DNA of 64,000 nucleotides, from positions 296,595 to 360,594 of the forward strand of contig VEPL01000025.1 in assembly GCA_012026885.1 (NCBI GenBank). Reading direction: 5' to 3'. The notes under the pieces were generated by a model, which saw only the letters and a list, made by a program, of their open reading frames with translations, did not search any database and was not told the origin of the DNA. Numbering within the stretch: the first letter of the stretch is position 1; the number at the start of each line of letters is the position of its first letter. Below are positions 45,989 through 59,219 of the stretch, piece by piece. The position numbers were made by a program, and so were the translations under genes. Source of the stretch: Betaproteobacteria bacterium. GTDB lineage: Bacteria > Pseudomonadota > Gammaproteobacteria > Burkholderiales > Rhodocyclaceae.

Positions 45989-46501
45989 TTGTCTGCCGGC
46001 GAAATGGTCGTCTTGGGTCGGCTCGCCGAGCCCTACGGCATTCGCGGCTGGATCAGGCTGCATCCCTACGGGGATGATCCGCTCGCCTGGGCCGGCATGC
46101 CTGCCTGGTGGGTCGGGACGGAAGGCGGGCCGTGGCGCGAAACCGGGCTGGTAAGCCTGAAGGCGCACGGCGATGGCGTGGTCGCGCTCCTTGAAGGCGT
46201 CAGTGACCGAACATCTGCCGAGGCTCTGAAGGGCATGCTGGTCGCCGCGCCGCGCGAGGCGCTGCCGGCGACCGGGGAAGACGAGTTCTACTGGACAGAC
46301 CTGGTTGGCATGGAGGTCGTCAATGGCGTGGGGGAGCGGCTTGGCCGGGTGGCAGGGCTGATCGAGACCGGTGCCAATGACGTCCTGCGCGTTGTCGCGG
46401 AGGATGGCAGCGAACGCCTGCTGCCCTTCGTGGCAGCAGTGGTGCAGACGGTGGAGAAGGAAGCGGGGCGAATCCGCGTGGAGTGGGGTCTGGACTGGTG
46501 A
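45989..46501 (+). CDS. rimM: Ribosome maturation factor RimM
   Basis: Binds S19 in the 30S head and helps maturation of 16S rRNA. The 170-residue protein has an N-terminal RimM barrel ([20 protein letters not shown]) and a C-terminal PRC-barrel ([39 protein letters not shown]). The start is TTG at 45989; ATG at 46004, five codons in, is an alternative. It overlaps trmD by 4 bases. Confidence 0.93.
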   Translation: MSAGEMVVLGRLAEPYGIRGWIRLHPYGDDPLAWAGMPAWWVGTEGGPWRETGLVSLKAHGDGVVALLEGVSDRTSAEALKGMLVAAPREALPATGEDEFYWTDLVGMEVVNGVGERLGRVAGLIETGANDVLRVVAEDGSERLLPFVAAVVQTVEKEAGRIRVEWGLDW

Positions 46502-47262
46502 TCCGGTTCGACTGCGTGACCCTCTTCCCGGAGATGTTTGCAGCGGTCACGCAATGCGGAATCACCCGCCGGGCGCTTGAGGAAGGGCGTTGGGCGTGGC
46601 AGGGGTGGAATCCCCGCGATTTTGCCGACAACACGTGGCGACGGGTCGATGACCGACCCTTCGGGGGCGGGCCGGGCATGGTGATGCAGGCCGCGCCGCT
46701 GGAGAGGGCGATTGCTGCGGCTAGGTCGGCGCAGAGTGCGGCGGGGATGGTGGCCAGCAGGGTCATCTGCCTCTCGCCACAGGGTGTACGGCTGACCCAC
46801 GAACGGGTCATGGGCCTCGCGGCCGCTGACGAGGGGTTGATTCTCCTTTGCGGCCGCTACGAAGGCATCGACGAGCGTCTGATCGAGCGTTGCGTCGATG
46901 AGGAAATGTCGATCGGGGATTTCGTGCTTTCCGGCGGCGAGTTGCCGGCGATGGTGTTGATCGACGCCGTCGTCCGCCAGTTGCCGGGAGTGCTGGGCGA
47001 TGCCGCTTCGGCGGCGGAAGATTCGTTCGTGACGGGCCTGCTCGACTGCCCGCACTACACGAGGCCCGAGGTATATGAAGGACAAGGGGTGCCGGAGGTT
47101 CTGCTTTCCGGCGACCACAAGCGAATTCGTCGCTGGCGACTGAAGCAGTCGCTGGCGCGGACCCGGAAGCGCCGCCCGGATTTGCTGGCGCACCGCGGGA
47201 TGACCGCGGAAGAGACGCAACTCCTCGCGGAGATTTCCGCAGAGGAGCAATGCGGTGAGTAA
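46498..47262 (+). CDS. trmD: tRNA (guanine-N1)-methyltransferase
   Basis: Methylates G37 next to the anticodon using S-adenosylmethionine, preventing frameshifts. The 254-residue SPOUT enzyme starts with GTG ([18 protein letters not shown] follows), overlapping the rimM stop. The knot motifs are [17 protein letters not shown] and [40 protein letters not shown] is the conserved C-terminal part. A T run follows the stop, but rplS has its own ribosome site. Confidence 0.97.
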   Translation: MIRFDCVTLFPEMFAAVTQCGITRRALEEGRWAWQGWNPRDFADNTWRRVDDRPFGGGPGMVMQAAPLERAIAAARSAQSAAGMVASRVICLSPQGVRLTHERVMGLAAADEGLILLCGRYEGIDERLIERCVDEEMSIGDFVLSGGELPAMVLIDAVVRQLPGVLGDAASAAEDSFVTGLLDCPHYTRPEVYEGQGVPEVLLSGDHKRIRRWRLKQSLARTRKRRPDLLAHRGMTAEETQLLAEISAEEQCGE

Positions 47263-47286
47263 TTTTTTTTAAAACTAGGATCTCAC

Positions 47287-47661
47287 ATGAACCTGATTCA
47301 GCAACTCGAGCAGGAAGAAATCGCCCGTCTGGGCAAGTCCGTTCCCGAATTCGCCCCCGGCGACACCGTCGTCGTCCAGGTGAAGGTCAAGGAAGGCAAC
47401 CGCGAACGTCTGCAGGCCTACGAAGGCGTGGTCATCGCCAAGCGCAACCGCGGCCTGAATTCTTCCTTCATCGTGCGCAAGATCTCCTCGGGCGAGGGCG
47501 TCGAGCGTACGTTCCAGACCTATTCGCCGCTGGTCGCTTCGATCGAGGTCAAGCGCCGTGGCGACGTGCGTCGTGCCAAGCTCTACTACCTGCGTGACCG
47601 CTCGGGGAAGTCGGCGCGCATCAAGGAAAAGCTGGACGCCAGGAAACCGGCAGGCCAATAA
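47287..47661 (+). CDS. rplS: 50S ribosomal protein L19
   Basis: Large-subunit protein at the 30S-50S interface. It is 124 residues: [40 protein letters not shown] and [20 protein letters not shown] are typical. AGGATCTC precedes the ATG. It is the last gene of the S16 operon and is followed by a strong terminator. Confidence 0.98.
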   Translation: MNLIQQLEQEEIARLGKSVPEFAPGDTVVVQVKVKEGNRERLQAYEGVVIAKRNRGLNSSFIVRKISSGEGVERTFQTYSPLVASIEVKRRGDVRRAKLYYLRDRSGKSARIKEKLDARKPAGQ

Positions 47662-47683
47662 GCTTCTCCGGCCGCATGAAAGC

Positions 47684-47713
47684 AGCGGGGCGCCCAAGGC
47701 GCCCCGCTTTCAT
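47684..47713 (+). terminator. Terminator of the S16 operon
   Basis: AGCGGGGCGCC (47684-47694) pairs with GGCGCCCCGCT (47698-47708), 11 bp with a 3-base loop, then TTTCATT. It lies between convergent rplS and the binding-protein gene and may serve both. Confidence 0.8.
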
Positions 47714-47754
47714 TCCGTATCCGGTCAGGCACCGGGCGTAGCTGCGCAAACTGG

Positions 47755-48900
47755 CTACTTGAGGACCTTGCCGCCGGGGCCGAGGACCGTCAGCTCAACG
47801 AAACTCGAGCCGGAACGCTGGCTGCTGTCGAAGGCAACGCGGAATCCCCCGAGATCGACATTGGTTGCTTCCAGGGCCGTAACGAGCTTTTCGCGCGTCA
47901 GGTCCTTGGGGCCGGCTTTCCTGATTCCTTCGACGAGGACACGGGCCATGGCGTAGCCTTCGATGCCGTAGTAGGAATAGGCATTCTTCTTGGGCGCCAG
48001 CTTCTGGTAGTCGCGCACCATCGGTACCGTGTCGTTCCAGGGGTAGGGCATCACCTGGGAAATCCCGACGCCGCGCGAATCGGGACCAAGCTCCGCCACC
48101 AGTTGCTCGGTGCCGACCGGTGACAGGGTCATCAAGGTCGGACGTTGCGGGGTCTTGAGCATGGCCTTGACGAAGGCGGCCGTCGGCTTGACGAGGGTGA
48201 CCATCAAGACTGCCTGGGGAGTGTCCTTGGCGATGATTTCGACCGCCTTGGCGACGTCGACCGAATTGCGCTCGACCGTCGCCACGGACGACGGAACCAG
48301 ACCGTGCTTCTTGAGGGCGGCGGTTGTTCCCTCGAGGCCCGATTTGCCGAAGCCGTCGTTCTGGTAGAAAACAGCAATCTTGCGGATTCCCAGCGAGACC
48401 AGCTGATTGACGATGGCTGCAGTTTCGTCCGCATAGCTCGCGCGCACGTTGAACATGTAGCGCCCGTTGGGGTTCTTCGCCAACGGCTCGCGCAGCGTGC
48501 CGGCGCCGGAGATCGTCCCGACCAGCGGGACCTTGGCCGGCCCGAATACCTTGTTCATCGCTTCGGTCGTGGGGCTGGAACCGTAATAGGCGAGGAGGGC
48601 GAAAACCCCCTTCTCGCTGATCAGCGCCTTGGTGTTGGCTACCGTGCGGTCGGTTTCGTAGCCGTCATCCAGGGCGACCAGCTCGAGCTTGCGCCCGTGG
48701 ATGCCGCCGGATTTGTTGATCTGGTCGAAGTAGGCCAGGATGGTCTGGCGCATCTCGATGCCGTATTCGCCATTCGGGCCCGAGAATGGTCCCGACATGC
48801 CGATCACGATGCGGCTGTCCGAAACTCCCGTCTCGGCCATTGTCAGCCCCGATGCTGCCAGCAGTGCCGCAATGACGAGCCGCTTGATCATTTGAATCAT
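47755..48900 (-). CDS. Branched-chain amino acid-type ABC transporter substrate-binding protein
   Basis: A 381-residue periplasmic binding protein of the LivK type (Peripla_BP_6). The signal peptide MIQMIKRLVIAALLAASGLT ends near TMAETG. The mature part has IVIGMSGPFSGPNGEYGIEM, the first ligand loop, then INKSGGIHGRKLELVALDDG. GGGGGAG lies before the ATG. No permease or ATPase gene adjoins it, so it is an orphan; the ligand could be an amino acid, a short acid or an aromatic compound. It lies downstream of dnaJ on the same strand with a 170-bp gap, which contains no feature I can support. Confidence 0.85.
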   Translation of the reverse strand: MIQMIKRLVIAALLAASGLTMAETGVSDSRIVIGMSGPFSGPNGEYGIEMRQTILAYFDQINKSGGIHGRKLELVALDDGYETDRTVANTKALISEKGVFALLAYYGSSPTTEAMNKVFGPAKVPLVGTISGAGTLREPLAKNPNGRYMFNVRASYADETAAIVNQLVSLGIRKIAVFYQNDGFGKSGLEGTTAALKKHGLVPSSVATVERNSVDVAKAVEIIAKDTPQAVLMVTLVKPTAAFVKAMLKTPQRPTLMTLSPVGTEQLVAELGPDSRGVGISQVMPYPWNDTVPMVRDYQKLAPKKNAYSYYGIEGYAMARVLVEGIRKAGPKDLTREKLVTALEATNVDLGGFRVAFDSSQRSGSSFVELTVLGPGGKVLK

Positions 48901-49070
48901 TGTCCGGTCTCCCCCTTTTGGAATACCTGCGCATTCTAGCAGCGGAAATGCGAACGAAACGCAAGCAGGGGTGACGCCCGCAGCCGATCAATCGCCGTCA
49001 CGGATTGTTCGCCTGGGCGCGCTGGGCGGCAGGTCGTCTCCGAAAGGCGCCGGCTTGTCCGCAGCTGGAA

Positions 49071-50207
<1,137 letters not shown>

Positions 50208-50230
50208 GTCTCGTCCCGTCAAGTGACAAA

Positions 50231-50271
50231 GGCGCCGAGCGCCGCCGGAGAAGTCCGGGAGGCTCGGCGCC
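50231..50271 (-). other. Long hairpin between dnaK and dnaJ
   Basis: GGCGCCGAGC (50231-50240) and GCTCGGCGCC (50262-50271) form a perfect 10-bp stem, and CCGGA/TCCGG continues inside around GAAG. On the minus strand it is followed by TTTGTC. It may partly stop dnaK transcription or protect message ends, so that DnaJ is made at a lower level than DnaK. Confidence 0.55.
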
Positions 50272-50289
50272 GGGCGGTTGCGTCAGGAA

Positions 50290-52221
<1,932 letters not shown>

Positions 52222-52323
52222 GTTCATTGTCCTAAAGTGAATTACCGATGTTCGTGAGGTGGGGGCGGAGTGCCCGATTTCAAGCGCCTGTCGCGGTCGA
52301 CCGCGAAAAACGCGGCATTTTCG

Positions 52324-52908
52324 TCATTTTCCCTTGGCGACCATGACCAGCGCCGGACGCAGGACGCGCTCGGCGATCAAGTAGCCCTTCTGCAGCACGG
52401 TGACGACGGTGTTCGGCTCCTGGTCGGAGTCGACCATGCCGATCGCCTGGTGCCTGTGCGGATCGAATTTCTCGCCCACCGGGTTGATTTCGGTGAGCGA
52501 ATTCTTTTCGAAGGCCGCGACGAGTTGCTTCAAGGTCAGTTCGGCGCCGGATTTGAAGCTGTCCACGGTCTGCTCGGGAACGGCGAGCGCCGCCTCGAGG
52601 CTGTCCTTGACCGCGAGCAGTTCGCCGGCAAATTTCTCGACCGCGAACTTGTGCGCCTTGGCGACGTCTTCCAGGGCGCGGCGGCGAATGTTCTCGGCAT
52701 CGGCCTTGGCGCGCAGCCAGGCGTCGTAGTGTTCGGCTGCCTTCAGTTCGAGGGCGCGGAACTGTTCCTCGATGCTGGGCAGGGTATCGACAACCGGCGT
52801 GCTGGCGGCAGCATCGGCAGGTTCTCCGGCAATGGCGTCAGCCGGGCTTTGGTCGGCAGCTGTAGCCGCATCGAGCAGAGGTTCCTGCGGGGGGGTAGGT
52901 TCGGACAT
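52324..52908 (-). CDS. grpE: Nucleotide exchange factor GrpE
   Basis: Dimeric exchange factor for DnaK. The 194-residue protein has an acidic, unstructured N-terminus, then a coiled coil around residues 45-80 ([20 protein letters not shown]), and the C-terminal wing with [20 protein letters not shown] and [21 protein letters not shown] sigma32-type promoter lies just upstream, so grpE and probably dnaK are heat-inducible. It is divergent from the Ser/Thr kinase gene. Confidence 0.96.
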   Translation of the reverse strand: MSEPTPPQEPLLDAATAADQSPADAIAGEPADAAASTPVVDTLPSIEEQFRALELKAAEHYDAWLRAKADAENIRRRALEDVAKAHKFAVEKFAGELLAVKDSLEAALAVPEQTVDSFKSGAELTLKQLVAAFEKNSLTEINPVGEKFDPHRHQAIGMVDSDQEPNTVVTVLQKGYLIAERVLRPALVMVAKGK

Positions 52909-52936
52909 GGATTGGTTTCTCCCTTCAACGCAAGCC

Positions 52937-52967
52937 TACCTTGGGGCGCAATCCGGCATTTCAAGGG
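52937..52967 (-). promoter_or_regulatory. Sigma32 (heat-shock) promoter of grpE
   Basis: On the minus strand CCCTTGAA (52960-52967), exactly 13 bases, then CCCCAAGGTA (52937-52946). This matches the sigma32 consensus (CCCTTGAA, 13-17 bases, CCCCATNTA) except in the last -10 positions. Confidence 0.75.
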
Positions 52968-53059
52968 ACCACCACGGGAATTTTTCGATCGCCGCTTCCC
53001 GCGGCCGCGCGTGCTAGGAGCGTGCTAGGATATTCCCATTGGAATCTTCGCCGCAGGTC

Positions 53060-54415
53060 ATGGAACGTATCGGCAAGTATCGCGTGGTCAGGGAACTGGG
53101 CAAGGGGGCGACCGCCACGGTCTACCTCTGTGTCAGCCCGGATTCCGATTTGCCGGTGGCCGTCAAGCTGATCAGCTTCGACAAGGACAGCGCCAACATG
53201 TCGCGCCGCCTGCGCAAGCTCTTCCGCAACGAGGTCGCGGTGTCGGGCCGGCTGCAGCATCCCAATATCGCGAAAGTTTACGACGGCGTCGTCGAGGCGG
53301 ACCACGCCTATCTGGCAATGGAATACGTCGATGGGTTCTCGCTCGAGGACTATACGCGCATCGACAACCTGCTGCCGCTGCACCGCGTGATCGGCATCGT
53401 CTTCAAGTGCTGCATGGCGCTGGACAGCGCCTACCGGCAGGGCATCATCCATCGCGATATCAAGCCGGCCAATATCCTGGTCACGGCGGGTGACGAGCCC
53501 AAGCTCCTCGATTTCGGCCTGTCGCTAAACATCAACAAGGAAATCGGCAACGAATCGACCTTCATCATGGGCGTCGGCTCCCCGTCCTACATGTCGCCCG
53601 AGCAGATCAAGGGCTACCAGCTGAACCAGAAGACCGACCTCTATTCACTGGGCGTCGTTCTTTACCAGTTGCTGACCGGGCGCCTGCCATTCCGTGCGAA
53701 GAACCAGGCAACGCTGATCTATCGCATCATCAATACCGAAGCGCCGGATGTGACCGCGCTCAACCCGAACCTGCCCGAGGAACTCAACGTCATCCTCAAG
53801 CGGGCGCTGGAGAAGGATCTGTTCAGCCGCTACCGGAATGGCGCGGAGTTCGCCAAGGACCTGGCCTCGGTGCGTTACCAGATCCTCCGCGACGACCAGG
53901 TCGTCCAGGACAGCGCGCGCTTCGACGTCCTGCGCAAGCTCGAGTTCTTCGCCGATTTCGAGAACGTCGAGCTTTGGGAAGTTCTGCGCATCTCGACCTG
54001 GCGGGAGATTGCGCCGAACGTCCTGCTCATCCGCCAGGGCGAGCAGGCACTCAACTTCGGATTGCTCGTCAGCGGCTTCGTCGAGGTCTCGATCGACGGG
54101 CGCGTCCTCTGCCGCCTGGGGCCAGGCGAGGTGATCGGCGAGGTGGCCTACCTTCATCCGCAGCGGCATGAACGGTCGGCCAGCGTGTCGACGCTGGAAC
54201 CGGTTCTTTATCTCGAAATCAACGCCGCCGCGCTGGCACTTTCGTCCGAGGAACTGCAGGAGCACATGCGTTCGGCGCTGATCGGGCGCCTCATCGATCG
54301 CCTGCGCGAAGTGAGCCGGATTGCCTCGGCCCGCGGGACGCCTGCGGTGACTCGCGTCATGCCGGCAACGCCCGCCGAGACGGCGGGCGGACCGGGGCTT
54401 ACGCTCGCCCCCTGA
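53060..54415 (+). CDS. Serine/threonine protein kinase with C-terminal cyclic-nucleotide-binding domain
   Basis: A 451-residue cytosolic kinase. The N-terminal Hanks-type domain has the glycine loop LGKGATATVYLC, lysine 36 in VAVKLIS, the catalytic loop HRDIKPANILV near residue 131, DFG in LLDFGLSL and MSPEQ in the activation region, so it looks active. From about 300 a cyclic-nucleotide-binding fold follows, with GEVIGEVAYLHPQRHERSAS; its arginine and neighbours match the phosphate-binding cassette, so cAMP or cGMP binding is likely. No membrane segment or PASTA repeat. Starts at ATG 53060; a TTG at 53039 is less likely. Divergent from grpE. Confidence 0.88.
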   Translation: MERIGKYRVVRELGKGATATVYLCVSPDSDLPVAVKLISFDKDSANMSRRLRKLFRNEVAVSGRLQHPNIAKVYDGVVEADHAYLAMEYVDGFSLEDYTRIDNLLPLHRVIGIVFKCCMALDSAYRQGIIHRDIKPANILVTAGDEPKLLDFGLSLNINKEIGNESTFIMGVGSPSYMSPEQIKGYQLNQKTDLYSLGVVLYQLLTGRLPFRAKNQATLIYRIINTEAPDVTALNPNLPEELNVILKRALEKDLFSRYRNGAEFAKDLASVRYQILRDDQVVQDSARFDVLRKLEFFADFENVELWEVLRISTWREIAPNVLLIRQGEQALNFGLLVSGFVEVSIDGRVLCRLGPGEVIGEVAYLHPQRHERSASVSTLEPVLYLEINAAALALSSEELQEHMRSALIGRLIDRLREVSRIASARGTPAVTRVMPATPAETAGGPGLTLAP

Positions 54416-54427
54416 ACCCGGGCAGGA

Positions 54428-55531
54428 TCAGGCCTGGGCACCTGCCGCACGGGCGCGGTCGCGGCTGGCGGTAAGTTCGCGCGGGTCGGGGACGGTACGC
54501 GTCGGCCAGCCGGCGAGGTGGTTCTCGACGAGGGCGGCGAGTGCATCGATCCACAAATGGCCTTCGTTGAGCGCAGGTATGTAGTTGAATTCCCTGCCGC
54601 CGGCTGCGAGAAATAGCGATTTTCCCTCGATGGCGATCTCCTCGAGCGTTTCCAGGCAGTCGGCGGAAAAGCCCGGGCAGATCACATCGACGCGCCGGGT
54701 TCCAGCCTTGCCCAGCGCCTGCAGCGTCGGCGCGGTATAGGGCTGCAGCCACTCGGCGCGACCGAAGCGCGACTGGAAGCAGACCTGCACCTGTTGCGGT
54801 GCGAGATTGAGCCTCTCGGCTAGCAGCCGGCCAGTTTTCATGCACTCGCAATAGTAGGGGTCGCCCAGTCCCAGGTTGCGCCTGGGTAATCCGTGGAAGC
54901 TGATCAACAGCTGGTCCCCCGGGCCGGGTGGGCCGCAACGGACCCAGTTGTCGCGGACGCTTTGTTCCAGCGCCGCCAGATAGCCGGGGTCATCGGGATA
55001 GCTTCGCACGAAGCGCATCTCAGGCTGATTGCGCTGGCCGAGCAGCCAATGGCAAGCTTCGTCGATGGCGGTCGCCGTCGTGCTCGCCGAATACTGCGGA
55101 TAGAGCGGCACCAGCAGGATGCGCGTCGCCCCCTCGGCCTTGAGTCGCGACAGTGCGGCGGGAATCGACGGTTCGCCGAAGCGCATCGCCCAGTCCACAC
55201 TGACATGGTGGCCGCGCTCCCCGAGATAGCCGCGCAGCAGCTTCGCCTGCCTTTCGGTGTGAACCTTGAGGGGCGAACCGTCGCTGGTCCATACCGAGGC
55301 ATATTTCTCTGCCGACTTGCCTGGACGGACGTTGAGGATGATGCCGTTCAGGATCAGCCACCAGAGGGCGCGCGGAATCTCGACGACACGGGGGTCGGAG
55401 AGAAACTGGCGAAGGTAGCGCTTGAGGGCAGGGGCGGTCGGCTCGGTGGGGGTGCCGAGGTTGACGACAAGCACGGCGGTCCGGGCGGGGGTGCCGTGCT
55501 GGCGGGGCGGTTCGGGCTGGAAGCGGGGCAT
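54428..55531 (-). CDS. hemH: Ferrochelatase
   Basis: Inserts ferrous iron into protoporphyrin IX, the last step of heme synthesis. It is 367 residues. Conserved parts are [40 protein letters not shown] (with the catalytic histidine) and [17 protein letters not shown]. The ATG starts two bases after the hrcA stop, so hrcA-hemH are co-transcribed. The 3' end is 12 bp from the convergent kinase gene. Confidence 0.96.
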   Translation of the reverse strand: MPRFQPEPPRQHGTPARTAVLVVNLGTPTEPTAPALKRYLRQFLSDPRVVEIPRALWWLILNGIILNVRPGKSAEKYASVWTSDGSPLKVHTERQAKLLRGYLGERGHHVSVDWAMRFGEPSIPAALSRLKAEGATRILLVPLYPQYSASTTATAIDEACHWLLGQRNQPEMRFVRSYPDDPGYLAALEQSVRDNWVRCGPPGPGDQLLISFHGLPRRNLGLGDPYYCECMKTGRLLAERLNLAPQQVQVCFQSRFGRAEWLQPYTAPTLQALGKAGTRRVDVICPGFSADCLETLEEIAIEGKSLFLAAGGREFNYIPALNEGHLWIDALAALVENHLAGWPTRTVPDPRELTASRDRARAAGAQA

Positions 55532-55533
55532 CG

Positions 55534-56568
55534 TCAATTCTGCGGCTGGGAAAGGGCGCTCGAGAGCAGGCGGGCGGTGATGTCGACGATCGGGATGACC
55601 CGCTCGTAGGCCATTCGCGTCGGGCCGATCACGCCGAGCGAGCCCACCACCTGCCCGTCGACGGCATAGGGAGCGGTGATGACGCTACACTCGTCGAGGG
55701 GTGCGATGCCGGATTCGCCGCCAATGAATATCTGGACGCCAGACGCATTGTTCGAGATGTCGAGCAGGCGCATCAGGCTCGTGCGCTGCTCGAAGAGCTC
55801 GAACAACTCGCGCAGGCGCTTCATGTTCGACGACAATTCCTCGACGTCGAGCAGGTTGCGCTCGCCGGAAATCACGTAGGGAGACCCCTCGCCGGACATG
55901 GCCTCGTCGCCGGCCGCGAGGGCGAGCTGCATGAGCGGCCGGATGTCGTCCTGCAATTGGCGGATCTCGGTCGACAGGCGGGTGCGGATCTGCTCGAAGT
56001 CGAGGCCGGCAAAATTGTGGTTCAGGTAGTTGGCGGCGGCGACAAGTTCGCTCGCCGAATAGCTCCGCTCGCTGACGAGAACCCGGTTCTGCACATCGCC
56101 GTCGGCAGTCACGATGATCAGCAGGATGCGCTTGTCCGACAGGCCGAGGAACTCGATCTGGCGGATGCGGCTGGCGGGGCGACGGGGGGCCATGACCACG
56201 CCGGCGAAATGCGTCAGCTGCGACAGTAGTTGCGACGCGGTGGCGATGGCCCGGCTCGCCGGGCGGCCATGCAGGGCCCCCTCCATCTGCCCGAGCTGGT
56301 CGGCCTCGACCGGGCGGACGGTGAGCAGGCTGTCGACGAACAGGCGGTAGCCGCGCGAGGTCGGCACCCGCCCGGCCGAAGTGTGGGGGCTGGCAACGAA
56401 GCCGGCTTCCTCGAGGTCGGCCATCACGTTGCGGATGCTGGCCGGCGACAGGTCGAGGCCGGAAAATCTCGACAAAGCGCGCGAACCGACCGGTTGCCCG
56501 TCGGCGATGTAGTGTTCGACCAGGGCCTTGAGCAGGGTGCGGGCGCGTTCGTCAAGCATGGCAGGCAT
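55534..56568 (-). CDS. hrcA: Heat-inducible transcription repressor HrcA
   Basis: Represses class I heat-shock genes at CIRCE elements, normally groESL in proteobacteria. The 344-residue protein has an N-terminal winged helix ([55 protein letters not shown]) and the C-terminal GAF-like and dimerisation parts ending [20 protein letters not shown] and [16 protein letters not shown] see no CIRCE in this window, so its targets are elsewhere. Divergent from nadK by 54 bp. Confidence 0.96.
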   Translation of the reverse strand: MPAMLDERARTLLKALVEHYIADGQPVGSRALSRFSGLDLSPASIRNVMADLEEAGFVASPHTSAGRVPTSRGYRLFVDSLLTVRPVEADQLGQMEGALHGRPASRAIATASQLLSQLTHFAGVVMAPRRPASRIRQIEFLGLSDKRILLIIVTADGDVQNRVLVSERSYSASELVAAANYLNHNFAGLDFEQIRTRLSTEIRQLQDDIRPLMQLALAAGDEAMSGEGSPYVISGERNLLDVEELSSNMKRLRELFELFEQRTSLMRLLDISNNASGVQIFIGGESGIAPLDECSVITAPYAVDGQVVGSLGVIGPTRMAYERVIPIVDITARLLSSALSQPQN

Positions 56569-56622
56569 TCTACAAAAAGCCGCTGCACTGCGAGCGGGGA
56601 TTTTTATGCAAGAATTCGGGCC

Positions 56623-57534
56623 ATGCATACCAGCTTCGGCCCCTACCGCCTGCCACGCACCATCGCCCTGGTCGGCAAGTACCACAGCCGCGAGATCGCG
56701 GAGTCGCTGAGCCGGCTGGCTGAGTACCTGCACCAGCGCGGCGTTTCGGTCTTCATCGAGCGCGAGACGGCCGAGCAGGTCGGACGCCAGGTCGACCTCT
56801 CGCGCTGGGTGACTTGCGGCTTCAACGACATCGGTGCCCACGCCGACCTTGCCATCGTTCTTGGCGGTGACGGCACCATGCTCAATGCCGCGCGCCGCCT
56901 GGCGCGTTACCGGGTGCCGCTGGTCGGGGTCAACCAGGGGCGCCTCGGCTTCATGACCGACATCGCGCGCAGCGACATGCTGACCTGCATGGACGACCTG
57001 CTCGACGGCCGTTTTTCCGCCGAGAACCGCATGCTGCTCGACGCCGAGGTATTGCGCGATGGCCGCGAGATCGCCACCAACCTGGCGCTCAACGATGTCG
57101 TCGCCGACAAGGGCGCCATCGGCCGGATGATCGAGTTCGAGCTGTTCATCGACGGGGAATTCATCTACAACCTGCGTTCCGACGGATTGATCGTCTCCAC
57201 GCCGACCGGGTCCACGGCCTACTCGCTGTCCGCCGGCGGCCCCATCCTGCACCCGACCTCGACAGGCATCGCGCTCGTCCCGCTCTGCCCGCATGCGCTG
57301 ACCAACCGGCCGATCATCGTCAATGACCGGGCCGACATCGAATTGCGTATTGCCCATGCCGACGATCCGCGGGTTCATTTCGACGGCCAGGTGACCCTGG
57401 ATCTGCAGCCGGGCGACAGCGTCCGCCTGCGCCGTTCCGAATATTCCATCTGCTTCCTGCACCCGCCCGGCTACAGTTATTTCGCGATGCTGCGCCAGAA
57501 GCTGCAGTGGAGCGAGCGTCCCAAGGGCACCTGA
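56623..57534 (+). CDS. nadK: NAD kinase
   Basis: Phosphorylates NAD to NADP. The 303-residue enzyme has the catalytic [13 protein letters not shown] near residue 85, [13 protein letters not shown], the NE/D-type loop here in [20 protein letters not shown] and [20 protein letters not shown] with the conserved glycine-rich site. The start ATG gives [19 protein letters not shown], the expected opening. Its stop overlaps the recN ATG, so the two are coupled. Confidence 0.96.
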   Translation: MHTSFGPYRLPRTIALVGKYHSREIAESLSRLAEYLHQRGVSVFIERETAEQVGRQVDLSRWVTCGFNDIGAHADLAIVLGGDGTMLNAARRLARYRVPLVGVNQGRLGFMTDIARSDMLTCMDDLLDGRFSAENRMLLDAEVLRDGREIATNLALNDVVADKGAIGRMIEFELFIDGEFIYNLRSDGLIVSTPTGSTAYSLSAGGPILHPTSTGIALVPLCPHALTNRPIIVNDRADIELRIAHADDPRVHFDGQVTLDLQPGDSVRLRRSEYSICFLHPPGYSYFAMLRQKLQWSERPKGT

Positions 57535-59201
57535 TGCTGCGCCGGCTGGTCATCCGCGACTTCGTTATCGTCGATCGCCTGGAACTGGAGTTTTCGCCGG
57601 GATTCGGGGCGTTGACCGGGGAAACCGGTGCCGGCAAATCCATCCTCATCGATGCCCTGGCGCTGGCCCTGGGCGCGCGGGCGGATCCGGCGACTATCCG
57701 GACCGGTTGCGAGCGTGCCGAGGTTGCCGCCACCTTCGCGGGTGGCGCTATCCCGGCGGTGCGGGAGTGGCTGGCGGCGAACGACATCGCCGATGACGAA
57801 GAACTGATCCTGCGCCGCGTCGTCGATGCGGCGGGGCGCTCACGCGGCTACATCAATGGTTCGCCTGCAACTGTCCAGCAGTTGCGTGAGCTGGGCGAAT
57901 GCCTTGTGGACATCCACGGCCAGCATGCCCACCAGTCGCTGTTGCGTGGTGATGCGCAGCGGCAGTTATTTGACGCGCATGCCGGCCACCTCGCCCTGGT
58001 GGCGGATGTCGCTGCCGCCTGGCGTGTCTGGCGCGACGCCGACGCAGCGCTGCGGGCCGCGGCGGCGGATGGCGAAGCGCAGGCTCGCGAGCGCGAGCAG
58101 CTCGAATGGCAGGTACGCGAACTGGAGATGCTGGGGCTGGGAGCCGGCGAGTGGCCGGAACTCGAAAGCGAGCATCGCCGGCTGGCGCACGCGGCGACCC
58201 TGGCAGAGGGGGCGCAGTTCGGGCTGGCGCTGCTGGCGGATGGTGACGGTGCCTGCGATGATGGCCTGGAGCGCGTCGCCGGCCGCATCGAAGAACTGGC
58301 GGGCTATGACCAGCGCCTTGCTGAGGTGGCCGCACTCCTGCGTTCGGCGCAGACCGAGCTTGGCGAAGCGGTATCGCAATTGCGCCGCTACGGCGACCGC
58401 GTCGATCTCGATCCGGCCCGCTTCGGCGAGGTCGAGCGGCGCATCGAGGCGGTTCTCGCTTGCGCCCGCAAGTACCGAGTCTCGCCGGAAGCCCTGCCCG
58501 CGATGCTGGAGCAAGCGTCGGCCCGCCTCGCCGAACTGACCGTCGCGGCCGATGCCGAGGCGTTGGCCCGGCGGTCGCAGCAGGCCCGCGATGCGTATGT
58601 ATCGCTGGCCGGCCGCCTGTCGGCCGCCCGAGGCGCCGCCGCCAGCCAAATGGGTCCGCAGGTCAGTGCCCTGATGCACAAGCTGGCGCTCGCCAGCGGG
58701 CGTTTCGAAGTGGCCTTGTTGCCACTTGCAGAAGGGCTGGCGACCGGGCTGGAGCAGGTCGAGTTCCGCGTTGCCGGGCTGGCGGCGGACGATGCGCGTC
58801 CGCTGGCCAAGGTCGCATCGGGTGGTGAACTGTCGCGTATCAGCTTGGCGATCCAGGTATTGACCTCGCGTTCCGCGCGCGTACCGACACTGATCTTTGA
58901 CGAGGTCGATGTCGGCATCGGCGGACGCGTCGCCGAGATCGTCGGGCGCCTGCTGGCCGAACTCGGGCGCGAGCGGCAGGTCCTGAGCGTGACCCACCTG
59001 CCGCAGGTTGCAGCGCGCGCCGACTGGCAGTGGCGGGTCAGCAAGGAAACGCATGACGGTGCGGTCCTGAGCTCGATAGAACCGCTGGACGACGATGCGC
59101 GCGTCGGCGAGATCGCGCGCATGCTGGGCGGCGTGGACGTTAGCGGGATCGCCCGCGACCACGCACGCGAGATGTTGCGGTCGACGCCGCTGGAAGCCTG
59201 A
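57534..59201 (+). CDS. recN: DNA repair protein RecN
   Basis: SMC-like ATPase acting in double-strand break repair. The 555-residue protein has Walker A in [20 protein letters not shown] near residue 38, a long coiled-coil middle rich in alanine and glutamate, and a C-terminal ABC signature ([16 protein letters not shown]) with Walker [21 protein letters not shown]. It is translationally coupled to nadK. The hrcA/nadK/recN neighbourhood is common in betaproteobacteria. Confidence 0.95.
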   Translation: MLRRLVIRDFVIVDRLELEFSPGFGALTGETGAGKSILIDALALALGARADPATIRTGCERAEVAATFAGGAIPAVREWLAANDIADDEELILRRVVDAAGRSRGYINGSPATVQQLRELGECLVDIHGQHAHQSLLRGDAQRQLFDAHAGHLALVADVAAAWRVWRDADAALRAAAADGEAQAREREQLEWQVRELEMLGLGAGEWPELESEHRRLAHAATLAEGAQFGLALLADGDGACDDGLERVAGRIEELAGYDQRLAEVAALLRSAQTELGEAVSQLRRYGDRVDLDPARFGEVERRIEAVLACARKYRVSPEALPAMLEQASARLAELTVAADAEALARRSQQARDAYVSLAGRLSAARGAAASQMGPQVSALMHKLALASGRFEVALLPLAEGLATGLEQVEFRVAGLAADDARPLAKVASGGELSRISLAIQVLTSRSARVPTLIFDEVDVGIGGRVAEIVGRLLAELGRERQVLSVTHLPQVAARADWQWRVSKETHDGAVLSSIEPLDDDARVGEIARMLGGVDVSGIARDHAREMLRSTPLEA

Positions 59202-59219
59202 AATCCGGCTGGCTGCCTG

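Noticed and set aside
52222-53059. CIRCE element near grpE, dnaK or the kinase gene
   Set aside because: I read the gaps for TTAGCACTC-type inverted repeats and saw none; the sigma32 match explains grpE.
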